Below are positions 1 to 12,563 of a DNA stretch of 64,000 nucleotides, piece after piece. Every line of letters starts with the position of its first letter. The stretch's first letter is position 1. The notes beneath the pieces are model-generated. The model worked only from the letters and a program-made list of their open reading frames with translations, searched no databases and was not told where the DNA came from. The position numbers and the translations under genes are program-made. Origin of the DNA: Acanthosepion pharaonis (taxonomy: Eukaryota; Mollusca; Cephalopoda; Sepiida; Sepiidae); contig CAHIKZ030005437.1 in assembly GCA_903632075.3 (NCBI GenBank), positions 3,270,001 to 3,334,000 of the forward strand, read 5' to 3'.

Positions 1-350
1 TTAATTTTTATTTAATGCGTGTGTCTTTTTATGTATGTATCTTATGTTTTAGGAATGTTTTATTTTTCAAACGCGGTCAGCACGGTATGGCCGTGTTCAT
101 AGTTAATGCTATTAAGGGTTGGCCTTTACTTATTTATTATTAATCCTTCCATTATTTTGAAACATTTTTTTACATATGGATGGGCCAATTATACTTGTAT
201 TTTCTACTAGTATATTGTAGATAGAGTTTACTAGTTTTCCGTGTGTGCCTAAATGAGTCCTAACTGAGCTATGGTCAGACAGGTGTAACGTGAGTCGTCT
301 AGATAGGCACGTAGCTGTGCAACAAACATAATTATTTGTGGTTTTAGTTT
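1..350 (-). pseudogene. Penelope-like element fragment A: GIY-YIG endonuclease C-terminus
   Basis: Read on the minus strand, this is the C-terminal GIY-YIG endonuclease domain of a Penelope-like retroelement (PLE). The domain nicks target DNA so that the element's reverse transcriptase can prime. Visible stretches are NNYVCCTATCLSRRLTLHL, SDHSSVRTHLGTHGKL and NILVENTSIIGPSICKK. The family expects NY(V/I)GYT at the start, so the glycine-tyrosine of the signature has become cysteine-cysteine. The frame then breaks after INNK. The 5' side ends abruptly at an (AT)n(GT)n microsatellite and the 3' side runs off the window. It is the same family and strand as the copy at 2.85-3.9 kb. Family assignment is by recall of conserved PLE motifs; the copy is certainly non-functional. 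Confidence 0.72.
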
Positions 351-351
351 G

Positions 352-406
<55 letters not shown>

Positions 407-480
407 GTGTGTGCGTGCGTGTGTGTGTGTATGTGTGTGTGTCTGTCTGTCTGTCTGCGTGTGTGTTTGCGTGTGTGTGC
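352..480. repeat. compound (AT)n-(GT)n microsatellite
   Basis: About 22 bp of AT, then about 105 bp of GT with GC and CT interruptions. It forms the truncation edge of PLE fragment A and produces a spurious frame rich in His-Thr. Confidence 0.95.
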
Positions 481-659
481 ATGCATGCGTTAGGAAACAA
501 TGTATGATTATATATTTAAATATTTATATTCAATAATTTACCAGTTAACTAATATACATATATGCATTATTTACATTTACATACGTATATGCATATATGT
601 GTGATTTTATATACATATAAGTCGTACGTATGTATGTGCGTACATTTTGGGGAGTAAAG

Positions 660-2770
660 TTAATACATGATTGGAATTAAGATATATCGATATTCACAAG
701 AACCATTTCATTTGGTTTGTGTTTCAGTGGAAGGGAGGGTATTTTAATCTTAGTCTAACATGAGGAGATTAAATGCATAAATTGAGAGTCAATCCCTACA
801 CTGTGCACTTTCTATCATCTTAGTTACGACGAAAATGAAGAGGGAAGCAATTCATTTGTTCGGAGTTCATTTCCTTGGATGAAATTTTCAATTTTATCCT
901 ATTACAAACACACAAGTGGAATGTGTTTTACCATCGTTGTAGACTTCTAAATGACAAAACCGGAAGCGTACAAGTCGAAATCTAATGAGACTCACAAGGA
1001 TTTCGAAATGTAATATTGTGGGAAATGCATGTCATATCACCACATTGTCCAAATATCTGCACAAACTCATCATATTTACAACTTATTCATTATAGAGACA
1101 CGTGAAGTATCAGCGATGTAACTATACCGATAAATGGATATAATATGTAAACAAGGAGAAAGTTTTAAGAAAAAGATTAACTGCAAGGAAATTGTTATTT
1201 ACAGGCAGAAATAATTCTGCAATCTTGTGGGAACAAAATATACGGAGAATTTACAATCCACGGGACATAGTTACGACAAGCCAGCTGGGGTAAACAGTCG
1301 TTAGCGACTTAAGGTATTGGGCGAATGGATAACAGAACAAATGGTGATGATAAAGAATCAAAAGTGAGTTTGACCCACAAAGTTCAAGACTCTATCGTGT
1401 CCTGAACGCTCACGTCTTAAAAGTGCATTAAATAATAATAGCAATGCAAAAACTCTCGTAAGGTTTCCAATCGTGTAATCATTTTATGAATTTATTTTCT
1501 CGTTTAAAACGTTAACCTTCTCAGATTTTAACGTAATGAGAATAAGATAAAATCAACTGCGCATATACATAATAAGTGGACGTTTCATTGTACAAAATGC
1601 AGGACAGAGGACAACGCCTCGATTCAATGTCAATCGATATCGTTTGTATTCTTAATTCCTGCCCTTCCATTGTTTTCTTTCCTTAATGGGGTTTTCCTTT
1701 TTTTCATATGTTTTCAAATATTCATTTTAATGTATTTATTGTCTTGCTTTTGGTGAAATGATTTTAAAAAATGTGCAGTGATGCTGGAAAATCACATCGT
1801 TAGAAATATGGCTCTACCAATGATAATTTTTTATAAGAAACCCGTTGCGACCAATTGGATAAACGCAGATTTAAGTTTGGAGACATAAGGAAGAACGGCA
1901 TCTTGAGGAGGTTGAGTGAATAGATCGCAGACTAAACACCACAAATACAAAAACGGTGGCCAAAATCATGTTTTACTTGAGTAGCAAAATATATACAGCG
2001 CCATGCACCCACCTAAAAAGAAAATTTTGAAAGGCCATACAGCAAAAATGCAGACCCTATCATAACTTAATGTATAATACACCAGGTATTTTGACTGCTT
2101 AATAATTATCATAATTATCATCATTCCTATTCTACATTGATCTTCGTCGCAGTGACGGCATCAGGTTAAAATGTTGAAAATGTTTATCAAACCAGAAATA
2201 AGTACAATTCCATACGAGTGCTCAGTACAGCAATGATGAACGAAGTCTATGGTGTTATTATTAGCGAAATCGGAAAAAAATACACAGGTTTGAATAACTT
2301 TATATCATAAATTTGAAAAGTGGAATCCTAATGGAATCTTATTGATGAGGATCAGTTACACTTAAACTTAGCGATTGCAATGAAAAAAAGAAAAGAAAGA
2401 AGAATGCGATAAAGAACAACCAATATAAAGGGTATACTGTCGAGTTTACAATTCATAAAGGCAACCATTAACATATGATGTGATAACGTTAAAAAATTTA
2501 AATGCATATCAAAATCATTAGCTTTTATAGCAAATTAATAAAGCCATTTACTGTAATTTTATTGACTTTATTCGAATTCTGATGTTTTTCTACTAGTGAA
2601 ATTGTTTCGGCATTTTTCACACACAGAACATTTTGTAAATATCTCATTTAGAATCACTTTGCTAAATGTAAACATGCACTTCGAGTGTTGTAGACGATAA
2701 ACAAACATTTCGAATTTGCTCGCGAATATTCGTTAATGCTTCTTTTTATCGGTATTTTTTGTTGAAAGAT
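660..2770. repeat. unclassified interspersed repeat, ~2 kb, no coding potential
   Basis: Its two ends recur at 6.5-6.79 kb. Around 724-760, 'gtttcagtggaaggg' and a following T-rich, 'ttag'-containing stretch match 6533-6572. Around 2660-2770, sequence with 'gagtgttg(t/g)aga' and 'cga(a)tat(t)cgtt' matches 6700-6780. The middle is absent from the second copy. There is no open frame above about 40 codons and I do not recognise the family. Exact ends are uncertain. The interior could also be unrelated unique DNA between two ends of different insertions. Confidence 0.4.
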
Positions 2771-2785
2771 GCCTCATATACACAC

Positions 2786-2787
<2 letters not shown>

Positions 2788-2852
<65 letters not shown>
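2788..2852. repeat. (AT)n microsatellite
   Basis: About 65 bp of near-perfect AT repeat, directly adjoining the 3' tail of PLE fragment B. Confidence 0.95.
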
Positions 2853-2854
<2 letters not shown>

Positions 2855-2880
2855 ACGTTTCGTTAAAACGACTGACAAGG
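2853..2880 (-). other. degraded hammerhead-ribozyme-like tail of PLE fragment B
   Basis: On the minus strand, CTTGTCA-GTC-loop-AAC-GAAAC-GTC ends directly at the (AT)n tract. PLEs are known to carry minimal hammerhead motifs in their terminal repeats. Only the GAAAC box and the GTC cleavage triplet are well kept here, and the CUGAUGA box is badly degraded. Confidence 0.35.
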
Positions 2881-3905
2881 TGATTTGGTTGAGTTTTTTT
2901 ATACATTTTATTATATGTTCTTATAATTTTTTCTTTTTCCGAATGTTTTATATATACAATCACTTTCGGCTATACTTTTAGCCATTATCAGGGTTGAATT
3001 TTATTTTACTTTTAACTGAATATATGGGTTATTTTAAGTAATGTATATAGGGTTATAGGAATGTTTCATTTTACAAACACAGTCAGCACATTGTGACTGT
3101 GTTGATAATTCATATTGAATGTTGGCCTTTTCGTTTTTATTAATAATGCTTCGATTAGTTTGTAACCTTGTCTACAAGTGGATGATGCTATTATATTTGT
3201 ATTATTAACAAGTATGTTACGGATAGAGCTTGATATGTTTCCATGTGTAATTAAATGAGATCTAATTGAGCGATGGTCAGAGAATCTTTTCGTTAAACAT
3301 GTCATAGTATATCCAATATAATTATTTACGAATTTGGATTAGTTAGGAACACAGTTCCTTAAGGGAAATGTAAATTCGCAAATAATATTTGTTCTCTTTA
3401 ATTTGGATGTTGCAGATGAATTATTATTTTTGACAATGAGGTTAGCAGTTTATTTATAGTAAATAATTAATTTAGTTTTGTTTTGTATTTGTATATATAT
3501 ATTGTGTATTTATTTGTAATGTTTGTAAGTGAAGATTCGTCTTGCTTATTGTAACTATGCATTTGATATTAATGTTAATGACATTGTTTTTTTTTATGTG
3601 TTCAGTGTTGCTATTGGTTACCTTAGAAAGAAAAGTATATTATGTTAATCGTTAAGAATGTTTGGAAAACCGTTATTGACAACAGTTTGTTTCACGTTAA
3701 ATTCTTTAAAGGAAAGCGGACGAGAGGATGAATTCTCGAGCGTTCCCAAAAGACGTTTTTCGTAACACCTATTTCATATCTGAGAGGATATTGGCTAGTA
3801 AAATTAACATGGCGACAGAGTTTTTTATATAATAAAATAGTGAATCTATTATTACTAGACTCCACAATAACTTCCAAGAATAGTGGTTTACTTTTTCGCT
3901 AAGTT
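2853..3905 (-). pseudogene. Penelope-like element fragment B: RT thumb, GIY-YIG domain and 3' tail
   Basis: Minus-strand PLE relic of about 1.05 kb. At its 5' side (3905-3692) the frame reads SKPLFLEVIVES, then SNNRFTILLYKKLCRHVNF and an IGVTKNVFWERSRIH stretch. This corresponds to the region just after the RT catalytic core of PLEs (family form: LPFLDV, then VYRKPT, then a ryiny motif). After frameshifts comes a C-x-N linker and the GIY-YIG start VNNYIGYTMTCLTKRF (near 3330-3290). It continues through HRSIRSHLITHGN, ILVNNTNIIASSTC and LIEALLIKTKRPTFN. The intact IGYT motif makes the assignment stronger than for fragment A. The non-coding tail ends at 2853-2880 with a hammerhead-like GAAACGTC box against (AT)n. 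Several frameshifts and stops make it dead. Confidence 0.8.
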
Positions 3906-4016
3906 CACAGGCAAAGATGAGGATGAAACATTATATGATAAAAACCCTAAAACACAACACCTTCTCAGTCGCTTTTAGCGTAACTTACATTAAAGAGGGA
4001 TTGCTGACCAAATACA
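3906..4016. other. short intervening sequence, nothing recognised
   Basis: Sequence between PLE fragment B and a compound microsatellite. No motif was recognised. Confidence 0.5.
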
Positions 4017-4038
4017 CCATATATATATATACATACAT

Positions 4039-4100
<62 letters not shown>
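4017..4100. repeat. compound (AT)n-(AC)n-(AT)n-(GT)n microsatellite
   Basis: AT at 4017-4032, AC at about 4041-4070, AT to 4090, then GT. The AC and GT arms are complementary around the AT centre, so the array is a large hairpin candidate. Confidence 0.93.
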
Positions 4101-4101
<1 letters not shown>

Positions 4102-4104
4102 AAG

Positions 4105-4148
4105 GCAATGACCTGAAGATTGCGTTCAAGCATGAAAGACTGTCCACA
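4105..4148 (+). repeat. retroelement tail fragment with CTGAAGA...GAAA boxes
   Basis: CTGAAGA at 4113-4119, then 'ttgcgttcaagcat' and GAAA at 4134-4137. The same tail occurs at 6233-6258 (there CTGAAGA...GAAAC) and inverted at 5883-5957. It lies between two microsatellite blocks and looks like a truncated element end. The class is unknown; the box order resembles the hammerhead-like tails elsewhere in the window. Confidence 0.45.
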
Positions 4149-4165
4149 TACACACACACACACAC

Positions 4166-4236
<71 letters not shown>
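4148..4236. repeat. (AC)n-(AT)n microsatellite
   Basis: AC at 4148-4166 followed by about 70 bp of AT. Confidence 0.95.
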
Positions 4237-4240
<4 letters not shown>

Positions 4241-4333
4241 CCCATTAAACCAATCTTTATTAAGTTATGTAGGTTCAAATGTACTCGGTCAAGAGGCCAA
4301 ACAAATTGACCTCTTAAATAAGACTTTTGAGAG

Positions 4334-4426
4334 GAAAAGGAAAGAAGAAGACAAATGGTAAAGCAGGAGATGGGAAAAATCAGAAAGAAAAAAGAAAGAG
4401 TGAAACAGGGAAGAAGAAGAAAGAGT
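4334..4426 (+). repeat. purine-rich low-complexity tract
   Basis: About 90 bp of A and G with few pyrimidines. No coding sense on either strand. Confidence 0.7.
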
Positions 4427-4429
4427 GAA

Positions 4430-5100
4430 TTATCATATGTAGGCATATCGTAGTGACACTCGAAAAATACATATCAATGCAATTTATAGTTAACACATAA
4501 CTTAAACATTAACAACAATGTAGGAATAAAATAAAATATATGAATAATATTATTAATCTTGATTAATACAATTTGTAGTTAACACAGGACAATATATAAA
4601 AAATTATTAGCAATATAAGAATAAAATCTTTTTAAAATTTTAAAAATAATAAAGAAAATATATAAAAATACTAATAATATTATTAATAACACTTATTATA
4701 TAAAGGTTATAAAATAAATATAAATTTGAATTAAAAATTTAAAATATTTAAATTTAATAATTTAAAAATTTTAAATGTTACAGAAAAAAATATATCTAAT
4801 ATTAATAATCAGATTACTACTACAAATAATAATAATGATAATGATAATCAGATAAAAAATAAAGAAATAAAAAGTATAAAAATAATAATGTTATTCGGTA
4901 GATTTGTTTAGTAACCTTATTCTGATGGGAAATTATTTAAAGTAAATGAAAAAGTTAAATATATACACATACACATACATATACGTACATACAACAATTA
5001 TACATAAAGCAATTATACAATGACCTATGCATAAAAAATATACACATATACGTGTTAAGTATATACTTATATACATACACAAATATATATAAATTTACAT
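4430..5100. other. AT-rich low-complexity DNA
   Basis: Strongly A+T-rich (ATA, AAT and TAATAA runs) with no gene, SINE or transposase motif seen. Confidence 0.6.
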
Positions 5101-5102
5101 AT

Positions 5103-5427
5103 CTAAACATATATATATATATATATATTTATATTTCGATAAACGTGCAATCAATTTACAAATTCATGAATTATTCACACAAAAACAAATGCAAAGGTTA
5201 ATGATTTAATTGGCGAGAAATCCATCGTCGCAAACAATTCAAATAATATACAAAAACCTCCGAATCCGCATATCCACATATATACAGATATACACACATC
5301 CATATATATATATACACACACCTACGCGCAGACACACACACACATATATATAAAATATATATATATATATATACATACGCATGTACATGCATATATATAC
5401 ACACAAAGACACACAGACACAGACACG

Positions 5428-5512
<85 letters not shown>
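5103..5512. repeat. compound microsatellite field (AT, AC, ACAG)
   Basis: (AT)n at 5103-5129, mixed AT/AC tracts at 5286-5445, and pure (AT)n at about 5443-5512. All open frames here are dinucleotide translations. Confidence 0.93.
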
Positions 5513-5516
<4 letters not shown>

Positions 5517-5780
5517 CACACATATAGAAACATTCACACATATACATAATAACACACATATAAAACCATCTACACATAAATTGTTTAACCTAAGCCCTTA
5601 ATCCTACATATAGTCACTATGTATCAATTCATGTCTTGATAATTTAAAATTACGTAGTTTCCATGGGCAAGTCTCCCAGGAAAAATTTAGGTATGGTTTA
5701 TTTTGAACTGGATTTAATTACGTTGATTCACTAATTCATCAGGTCTGTCATATTTCATTATTAATATTTTCTATTTAATG
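5513..5780. other. unique sequence, nothing recognised
   Basis: No gene or clear repeat. A minus-strand CTGATGA box followed by 'attagtgaatc' (about 5748-5727) resembles the one at 18.37 kb but lacks a GAAAC box. Confidence 0.5.
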
Positions 5781-6295
<515 letters not shown>

Positions 6296-6345
6296 TTTAT
6301 ATTTGCATACACTATTTTGATCATTTCGCCCATAAATTTGTATAC

Positions 6346-6347
<2 letters not shown>

Positions 6348-6419
<72 letters not shown>

Positions 6420-6430
6420 GAGAGAGAAAG
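6348..6430. repeat. (AT)n-(AG)n microsatellite
   Basis: About 42 bp of AT followed by about 42 bp of AG. Confidence 0.95.
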
Positions 6431-6499
6431 AGGTGTGTGCATCATATCCATGTTTGCATTTGTGTAAGTTTAAGTTAATTTTAATTAGAATTGAATCGA

Positions 6500-6790
6500 T
6501 ATTTACTTAGAATTTTTTGGGTTTCGCGCTATGTTTCAGTGGAAGGGTGTGCGCTTTAATTTTCGCTTAGCAAATAGACGACGTGTACATCTATAGAGTG
6601 ACATTATTTTCCGATCTAACGAGTTATTTCGCCCGCAGCAAATAGAGTGAAGCAATAATATCAATATATGACCAATAAAAAAAGTATACAGTATCATCTT
6701 TGAGTGTTGGAGACAGTAGGCAAATATTCTGAATTCGTTAACGAATATTTGTAAAACTTTCGTTATCGGTTAATTTTTGAGATATTGAGA
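6500..6790. repeat. deletion derivative of the 0.66-2.77 kb repeat
   Basis: Joins sequences matching both ends of the 2 kb repeat: the 'tttcagtggaagggtg' side and the 'gagtgttggaga ... cgaatattt' side. About 1.8 kb is missing between them. No coding potential. Confidence 0.45.
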
Positions 6791-7189
6791 TGAAGTGATA
6801 TTTTCAATTTTCGTAAAAATACTTCCCAGTAATTTACAAGACATTTAGAAATTCAACGAGAGTGGTAAGGACATTAACAATTACGCTATTTTAAGCGTTG
6901 TTATTTTGTGGTGTGTCTGATTGAATGCGAAAAGCTATAGTTTAAAGCTGGGTGCTTAAAATATTCCTAATACTGGAAGGTTTCACGGCAGTTTAATTTT
7001 AGTAATTTTTGATCACTATCGATTTTCAGTTACATTTCAAGGAAGTAACTATTAGTTTTAAACTAAACTTTAGTTAGAACTATTAGTTTCACGTATCTAT
7101 TAAAAGTAAATTTGGTTATCTACAGAAATATCCCACGGGAGTGAATTTTGCTCAAATAAATTCTGAAACGGTGTTAATATTTATGGCCA

Positions 7190-7640
7190 CTCCATTGTCC
7201 TGTTTTATATAACAGTTTTAATCGTGGAAAGCTTAAGAAAAACTTGTATAAGAATTTTATCTATTTCATTTGTGAGAACACCAGAATCTGACATCCATAG
7301 AATGATTTGCAATATGGTCAGTAACGTTTCAGTTAGCAATCCACAACAAATATTCCACTACAGTTAATTCTGTTTAATTAAATCATAAACGAGGTCAAGG
7401 AAGACTAAATGTTATGGAAACTACAGTATTCTAGACGTTTCCTGAGCTCTGTGTATGACATTTTTTGTTCAAATACGTAACACTAACGAAAAATCTATAT
7501 AAAAATTTATTTTTTGGTTGGTGAAAAATACAAGTTTTGTTACGTCATTTGGGAAAGCACCGGAGCCTGACATAGAAAAAATTAGTAATAAAATCCTGAC
7601 GGTATGTCACATGAGCTTTCTCGCTTACCATTCCTGGTTC
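7190..7640. repeat. diverged tandem repeat, period about 290-300 bp
   Basis: 7250-7330 ('catttgtgagaacaccagaa', 'tctgacat...', 'ggtcagtaac') resembles 7540-7620 ('catttgggaaagcaccgga', 'cctgacat...', 'gacggtatgtca'). The similarity is seen by eye only and could be two insertions of one repeat. Confidence 0.35.
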
Positions 7641-10370
7641 TCATCCGTAATATTTTCAGAGTGATTTTAATTAGCCAGACAATCATTAAAATTCATTCAA
7701 GAATTTGAAAAAAATACTAACTGAAATAGGTGAGAAGTTAAATGAAGCACAAGAAGAAAAATACTCCTTATCATGATACATAGAATATTGTCTTTCGCTT
7801 TTGCTTTGCACAGTATAATATTGCATTGTCATACTGAATAATAACTTTTCCGTTGATCAAAGTTGGGGATTTGGATGTTTTACCTTCTTAACAAATAACA
7901 GTAGCATACAGTTACTTTTACTTCATGTCTCATATTCTTCCAGGTTTTCCACATATAATTGTCCATATTGAGGAGTGGAGATTCTGATACTCACAAAAAG
8001 TTAGTAACTTACCCAAGAATCTTATGTAAATGAATGCTCGAACACAGAGTGAGAGGAATAGTAAAATACAAACATTGCTGATAGGTACAAAAATAGGAGA
8101 ACGTGGAGAGCTACGATCGATAGCACCCTGAAGTGATACGGCACATAATAGAAGAGAAACACACTTTCTACTTTATCTCTCTTTGATTGTCATCGTCCTG
8201 CCATCCGTTTACTTAGACGCATCAGTTTTATTACTCACTACATCCGCTTAGCGTCTCGTATATTCTCTATGCCCTGGGAGAGTGAAATCATTTACTATTT
8301 CCTCATTTTGTGTCCTACTAATTTTAGCTGTCTCTTTATGAGTCTAAGCAAAAAGTTCCTGTTATACTTAAAATTTCCTGCTTACCCACATGTTCTGTTC
8401 CTGGAATTCTAAGCATTCATTGGGATATTTACATCTGTCTCTTTGGATCTTACTAAAACCGTAGAAATTTTCTAATATTCATTACCATATTGGAGATGAG
8501 ATAGAAAATAGTTTCGAGCTCTTATTCAATCAACTGATACTTATTGAACTCAGCCAACTTTGGTCAGAGCCAGATTCATAAAACATCCAGTAAAGGATCA
8601 ACTAAACAGTAGCAACTTACATGATTCGAAACCTGACCATCTGATAACCATTTGATATATATCTTTACTGCTTTCTAAATCAACATGGAAATAGAATTTC
8701 TTAAGATATCCACTGATTCATTGCTCGGATTTTCTGGAATTTTGACTATATTCCTCTTAATCCTCTTCCAAAAATCATTATGTAATGTCAGTGAGGTTTT
8801 GTGCATTAATGATAATCCTGTGGCGATTTCAGTAAAAACCCTTCTTTCAAATGGTACACATTGTATAGGAAATAAGATTTAAAACATGTTTGCGTAATTA
8901 TGTGAAGGTGTACTGTATTTTTAGAACTAACTCCAATGCACCACGAAGGAAGAAAAAAAAAAAGAAAACCATTAAAATTACAAAATCAACTATCGCAAAA
9001 TGAAGAATTTTGTCTCAAACTTGTTTAGAAGCATTAAACGTGCTGATAAAGGAGAAGATGTGTGGGAGGTTGTCTTTTACTAGATTAATGGAAACTTTTT
9101 TTTGAACACAAAAAGGCGTGAGTACATACAAAAAGATCACGAAAAGTTATTTACTGCCATTGATGCTCAAAATGTGCCCAAACTTCTGATAACCTCCCTC
9201 TAAAGTACTGAGAAACATGCACGAAACATTATTTCCCCTCTGAAGAAGAAATATCTGGCTAAGCTTGTTATCTAAGGCGAAAATTCTATGGGAAAAAAAG
9301 GGTTTCACTTGGTGCTATTCACAGACGACGGGAATGTCGAGAAAAGAAGGTTACTTGATAGACAATCCTATTTTCATTTCGTTCGAACGTCAACTATTAG
9401 TAGGAAGCAGGAATTATTGGCAGTAAGCTGGTTGGCTTCTAGACATTAGCTGATAGCGTCAAAATCTTATGTCTGCATAGACTTAATAAATATTAACATT
9501 TATCTCGTATTAATGTTCTGCTATATTGTGTTCTTGTAATCACTGAACCATCATCTAGGTCAATTCGATTTCTACGTGCACTAAGTTCACATTTCTGCTT
9601 TTTCAGCGAACCTACCCTTCTGCTAAAGTCCATTTGTGTTTCGTCCAGAGCCAACCTATAGTTTATACTGCAACGGTATATAGCGGAACAGTTTAGTTAC
9701 AGTTCAAGTATTTACCCCCCCCCCGTCACAAACAGTTTGAATTCAGAGTTGTACTTCAATAGTGGTTGCCAACCACGGCTATAGTATCCAGCATATCTTG
9801 CTATTTAACCCAGGGTTATGGTGTGAAGGGAAGGATTCTTATCTTTCACAAAGGTATTTCTGCGAAAGCCACTAACCGTTACTCGGCCTACACATTCACT
9901 TCTGAATACTTGGCTAAATTAGGTTTAAAGTTGACCGATTTATGAACTGACCTATGTATCTGCTACATCTGAACCTTATCTAAAATCTTTGGATCATTGT
10001 CAAAAGGCCACTTCATGCAGGAGGCAAGTAATTTTCATGAACTTTGAGAAGCAATATAAATTATTTGTGAAGATAATACTCCTGAAGAAATTTTGAATTA
10101 ATTTAATTTCTTCACAGAACAGTACACTGCCCAACGAAAAACAAGTAGAAATTAGGTTAGCAAAATGTTACTTGTCGACCATATTGACTATACTTGTTTT
10201 AGTCTGTTTTATATGTGTCTTTGTTGGATAAAATAGTTTTGTGTTTTGTCACATGTGTTAATACTTTTATCCTATTTTCGTTTGAAATTAATTGTCTTGC
10301 TATGATTTCATATAAATCGGAATAGTCATATTTTGTGTATACAAGTATTTCATAATACAAATTTAAAGAT
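7640..10370. other. 2.7 kb without recognised features
   Basis: Read on both strands; no gene, transposase, RT or SINE promoter seen. It contains a C9 homopolymer at about 9716-9724. The largest frame (8685-8882, 65 codons) is hydrophobic and unlike any family I know. Confidence 0.5.
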
Positions 10371-10374
10371 TATT

Positions 10375-10655
10375 TGCATTATTGGGACTATTGTCCTCAT
10401 CTTTGTCGCCATATTTATTACAACGTTTCCGCCGTGTACGCTCCGGTCTTCTTCAGGTGGTTGGCATGTCGAACTGAACTCTTTATTTCGCTCACTAGTT
10501 CCACGTGCCACGTTTAATGGATGTCAGTTATCGGTTATCTTCTGTTAATTTCCCACTGCCTTAACCGGTTATTGAAATCACTCTGGGTCCTGTCACTGGA
10601 TCTAACTAACGTCTTTATCTGTTGTGCCATGTGCCCTTGAGGACATCTGTGTATG
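10375..10655 (-). repeat. tRNA-derived SINE with hammerhead-like tail, single-arm copy
   Basis: On the minus strand, the tRNA-like head ('tggcac(a)...agtggataaag') begins near 10650. The body and tail follow toward 10375: '...aaccacctgaaga', then 'gaaacgttgtaataaat' and 'gaggacaatag'. It is the same family as the palindromic copies at 21.3, 55.2, 58.0 and 58.7 kb, but here there is only one tail arm. This shows the basic unit is head-body-tail and that the palindromes are compound. Confidence 0.7.
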
Positions 10656-10659
10656 AATT

Positions 10660-11640
10660 TCTGGGTATTATAAACCTAATGTCTTCAGCAACCATTTAAA
10701 GATTTTGTGATATTTCATAAAACGTAGGGCTTACTTATGATGATGCTCGGGAAAAGATTACTACTACATTGATTTGCATATAATGTTGGAACAAACATAA
10801 TAGAATTATTGGTTTCACAAAATATTAAAAGTATTTCCAACCCTCATTTGTTTTGTTTTTTACTTCAAGCAAGACAGCAATGCCAGTAGAACACGGCGAG
10901 GGAGGTGGTGTACGGTGAATGAAAGCGAAAGAGAATGAGAATACTAAGAATGGAGAGTATTGAGCAAAGGGTAAAAAGGAAGGGGGTTCAAATCAAAAGA
11001 TGTCGATGGACGTTGCACTTACATTGTAGTTATCAGGGAAGCAAGAAATCGGAAGGGACTTATACAAGTGTGAAATTCAAGAAAAGCAAATGTTCAAGTA
11101 GTAGTGGCGTTTGCATCTAGCTGCTTCAATAGTAAAACTGTGATATTTAAATTCATATAGTCTGGGTACAAAGAAAAAAAAAAACTCTTCATAAATTCTA
11201 TCTACCGGCCATCTTTTATATAAGTGTTATATATATTCTGTTAGAAGAAAAAGCGTACTGACAAAGATAATATCGGACATGATGCAAATATGTTTTTTTT
11301 AGTATCCTAGCAAACGCTTTTCAAAAAGAAATCCGCAAATAGTCCATAGTGGAATTGTGAGGAAAGGTGTGTTTAGTTACTTTGAATGATTCCTTCGATG
11401 ATTATCCGAGAGGAGACTTAGAAAGATGTTGAATTACACATATTCTGTTCAAGTCTTTTGAAAATATTTCATGAATGAATCGGTTAAGATATGAAATTAC
11501 AATCTCTCGTTAATGTCGAATGCATGTTTGTGTTGTGTATAGAATATAACATTTTCATCGGATTATATTTTTCAATGGAAAAATTCTTTTGAAACACTGG
11601 TAAAGATAACTATGTAATATCAATTCTTCTATATGGCAAT
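10660..11640. other. about 1 kb without recognised features
   Basis: No repeat or coding motif identified. Short basic open frames (for example 10935-11120) have no recognisable domain. Confidence 0.5.
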
Positions 11641-11644
11641 GAAT

Positions 11645-11950
11645 TCTGAACAGTTTTCCCACAGATAAAACTCGACGCTACAGAAGGATGCTGAGAATAT
11701 CATAGAGGAAACATGTAAAAAAAGACACGAAGCTTAAAGAAAAAAACCCTAGTAGTATACGAAAGAGACAGTTGAAGATTTTGAACATATGAGGAAAGAA
11801 TACTTGGAGAATTTGACGTTCAGAGATTATATTGTAAACAAAGAGGTAGAGAGAAACATCGGCTAACATGAGTAAATGAATGAAAACATGGACTTGAAAT
11901 GATAATAATGAGACATACTTTGCTTTGAACATTTCTTTTGTAATAATTTT
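11645..11950 (+). pseudogene. LINE ORF2 3'-terminal fragment
   Basis: Plus-strand reading shows YRRMLRIS at about 11680, then a block matching IRKRQLK, and a GKNTWRI segment standing in for the usual GHIMRKEGLE. This is the short C-terminal region after the RT domain of a non-LTR retrotransposon family that recurs seven times in this window. Several stops are present. A 5'-truncated copy, as expected from incomplete target-primed reverse transcription. Confidence 0.55.
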
Positions 11951-12096
11951 CACCCTCTACAAAGCCTAAGAGACAATCGAGATAGAGGACTAATAGAAAG
12001 AGTCACAGTTTATAGGGTTATGTGGGGAAGACAACAGTTAACCGAAAACTTGAACAGGCTAATTTTCTAGTGATCGGTAAAGCATTCCCTTGGGAG

Positions 12097-12171
12097 TTGG
12101 TTCCATAAAGCAGCGGTTCGAGTGTATCTTACATTGGTTCCATAAAGCAGTTGTTCGAGTGTATCTTACAT
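12097..12171. repeat. 37 bp tandem duplication
   Basis: Two near-identical 37 bp units beginning 'ttggttccataaagcag', differing at 'cgg' versus 'ttg'. Recent local duplication. Confidence 0.85.
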
Positions 12172-12224
12172 TACCCCAATGGAATATGAAGGGAGTGAGG
12201 CTTCTTCGCTACAATGTGCATGAC

Positions 12225-12515
12225 ATGGTGAACCTTAGCCGTGAAGGTTACAATTGGTGGAATTAAAAAAAAAAAATATTGATCTTCTGAACATTTTCCA
12301 TGGAAATAGCGAATTATTAGCGAGAGACTGGAAACATTTCGCTTGTGGGAAAGGGGCTGCAGCGTGGAAAATAATTATAAAAATGATAGGAACGTATGGA
12401 GAGCCACGAGTATTCAGGTTCTCGAGGGACACCGTGCATAAAAGATTGATCGTTTCATTTTCTGCTGTTTATCAACATTTTGTAGGTTATTTAAAACCAG
12501 AAAATATTTTTTAGA
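12225..12515 (-). repeat. unclassified interspersed repeat (TTCCATGGAAAATGTT family)
   Basis: Minus-strand sequence 'cgctatttccatggaaaatg' is shared with 54.95 kb (+) and 59.5 kb (-), with flanking similarity on both sides. No domain recognised, although each copy retains a 65-101 codon open frame. Confidence 0.5.
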
Positions 12516-12563
12516 TTGTAAAATGTTTGAGAGATAATAATAATTCAGTGATAAAAGTATTAC

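Noticed and set aside
130..500. Minus frames of 83-118 codons rich in His-Thr
   Set aside because: They are mostly translation of (GT)n and (AT)n. Only the C-terminal ~65 codons of one frame are meaningful, as the PLE GIY-YIG remnant.
5198..5577. Overlapping 77-112 codon frames of YIYIYI and CVCVCV
   Set aside because: Pure microsatellite read-through, open in several frames at once.
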